Below, piece by piece: positions 7,686 to 8,548 of a DNA stretch of 8,548 nucleotides. The position numbers and the translations under genes were made by a program. The notes under the pieces were generated by a model. The model was not told the DNA's origin. It saw only the letters and a list, made by a program, of their open reading frames with translations, and made no database searches. Each line of letters begins with the position of its first letter. Position 1 is the stretch's first letter. The DNA is taken from NCBI GenBank assembly GCA_003488105.1, contig DNMS01000272.1, positions 18,028 through 26,575 on the forward strand, written 5' to 3'. Source of the stretch: Rhodospirillaceae bacterium. Lineage in GTDB: Bacteria; Pseudomonadota; Alphaproteobacteria; Rhodospirillales_A; Casp-alpha2.

Positions 7686-8534
7686 ATGTCTTTTGACAGT
7701 TCGATTTTATACGAATTATCCGGCCGCGAGTTCGTCGGTCTAGTAGCCGAAGTTTTATCGACCCAAGGCTACACGGACGTAAAAATTACGGATGGCCCAA
7801 TTGACCAGGGCATTGATATCCAAGCGACTAGAGATGGCAAAAAAGTAGCGATTGAAGTTAAGCACCGCAGATCTTTATCTGACGGCGCAATAGCGCGGAT
7901 AATATCAAAGATCGAGGAAAGCGATTTTGCGCCAGATGAAATTGGAATCGTAACTTCGGCGGAGCCGTCGATCACCAGCGCGGGCCTGAAGATACTTTCT
8001 CCACTTGGGAAACAGGTTTGGCTACTGGGCCGACAAGACCTATTAGACATTCTCTCCAAGAATAAAGGGCTTGGTAAGGAAGAGCTTGAAGCGGGCCGAT
8101 ACCGACTTAAGCGCATAGTAAAGATGCTGAAGTGGTCAATTCTGCCATTCGCAATCTCTGCTTCGCTTTTTACGTATTTGGAGTTCCAAGACAGAACCAC
8201 GCCTTCATCGGATCTTAGCAAAAGCATTCAAAACGTTCGCGCCACACTGCAGAGCATAGGTGCGCTTGATCGAAATCTTGATGCTATTAAAGATGAAATG
8301 GAAGTGATCAGAAAGGAAACGGTCCGACTTGAGGCGCGGCATATGAGGGCAAAAGAGCTTTCGAAGCTATCTGATGAACAGCGTTTGGCGATGCGCGAGA
8401 TCGTGACGGAGGTGCCGTTCACCGAACGGATATTAAGTTATATAGCTGGTTTCCTGATTGGTGTAGGCGCGTCGCTTGCTTCGGCATTTGCCTGGCACAT
8501 TCTTTCGCGGCGTGTGGAATGGAGTAAAGATTAG
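7686..8534 (+). CDS. Mrr-like restriction endonuclease with two predicted transmembrane helices
   Basis: This 282-residue protein begins with an Mrr_cat-type PD-(D/E)XK nuclease domain (about 5-125): LSGREFVGLVAEVL with E15, then DQGIDIQA with D44, and AIEVKHRR with E57-x-K59. The usual family residue before the lysine is Q or E, so this is consistent with an active site. After a basic stretch (RYRLKRIVKMLK, 138-149) comes a hydrophobic helix at about 150-167. A charged, probably coiled-coil segment follows (about 177-235), then a second hydrophobic helix at about 249-270 (YIAGFLIGVGASLASAFAWH), and a short basic tail. With the nuclease inside the cell, the coiled coil would lie in the periplasm. 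Sampled GC (45-47%) is lower than in the other genes, suggesting later acquisition. The nuclease fold is confident; the membrane topology is inferred by eye, and the target is unknown. Confidence 0.78.
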   Translation: MSFDSSILYELSGREFVGLVAEVLSTQGYTDVKITDGPIDQGIDIQATRDGKKVAIEVKHRRSLSDGAIARIISKIEESDFAPDEIGIVTSAEPSITSAGLKILSPLGKQVWLLGRQDLLDILSKNKGLGKEELEAGRYRLKRIVKMLKWSILPFAISASLFTYLEFQDRTTPSSDLSKSIQNVRATLQSIGALDRNLDAIKDEMEVIRKETVRLEARHMRAKELSKLSDEQRLAMREIVTEVPFTERILSYIAGFLIGVGASLASAFAWHILSRRVEWSKD

Positions 8535-8548
8535 TCCGATTGCATCCA

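Noticed and set aside
8535..8548. Terminator or next gene after the last stop
   Set aside because: Only 14 bases remain, with no hairpin or T-run visible.

Overview
The window is one unbroken run of six genes on the + strand, with almost no intergenic DNA. It begins inside the methyltransferase gene of a type I restriction-modification system (hsdM, 3' part only). It continues through hsdS (specificity) and hsdR (restriction/translocation), then a YgjP/DUF45-type zinc metallopeptidase, a two-domain nuclease (DUF91/NucS-like PD-(D/E)XK core plus a C-terminal EVE/PUA-like domain), and an Mrr-like nuclease with two predicted membrane helices. The last gene stops 14 bases before the window ends. 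The high GC of most genes (62% in a sampled hsdM line) and G/C-ending codons suggest a proteobacterium, perhaps an alphaproteobacterium. That placement is an impression from composition and gene style, not a demonstrated assignment.

Layout: hsdM 2-1309 (open at the left edge), hsdS 1302-2633, hsdR 2626-5871, metallopeptidase 5873-6580, DUF91-like nuclease 6607-7662, Mrr-like membrane nuclease 7686-8534. The hsdM/hsdS and hsdS/hsdR junctions are both 8-base overlaps of the form ATGNNTGA, the peptidase starts one base after the hsdR stop, and the last two genes follow gaps of 26 and 23 bases that each contain a strong G-rich ribosome binding site. The first four genes therefore look translationally coupled. 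The last two look co-transcribed but independently initiated. No promoter, terminator, tRNA, CRISPR array or insertion sequence was seen.

Functionally, HsdM2-HsdS1 would methylate adenines in a bipartite target and HsdR would translocate and cut unmodified DNA. The peptidase is well placed to act on the restriction complex, for example as a safety device, but that is inference. The two downstream nucleases could add layers: one possibly reading modified bases through its C-terminal domain, the other cutting DNA at the inner membrane. The window reads as a stacked defence locus with three different PD-(D/E)XK enzymes. The least ordinary parts are the membrane-anchored Mrr-like protein, the DUF91 + EVE/PUA-like fusion, and the metallopeptidase locked to hsdR.

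Composition also tells a story. The two target-recognition regions of hsdS are strikingly AT-rich (33% GC in sampled lines), while the central conserved block at about 1861-1990 returns to about 62%. The final gene is also AT-richer than its neighbours (about 45-47% GC in sampled lines). Both patterns suggest separate, more recent acquisition.
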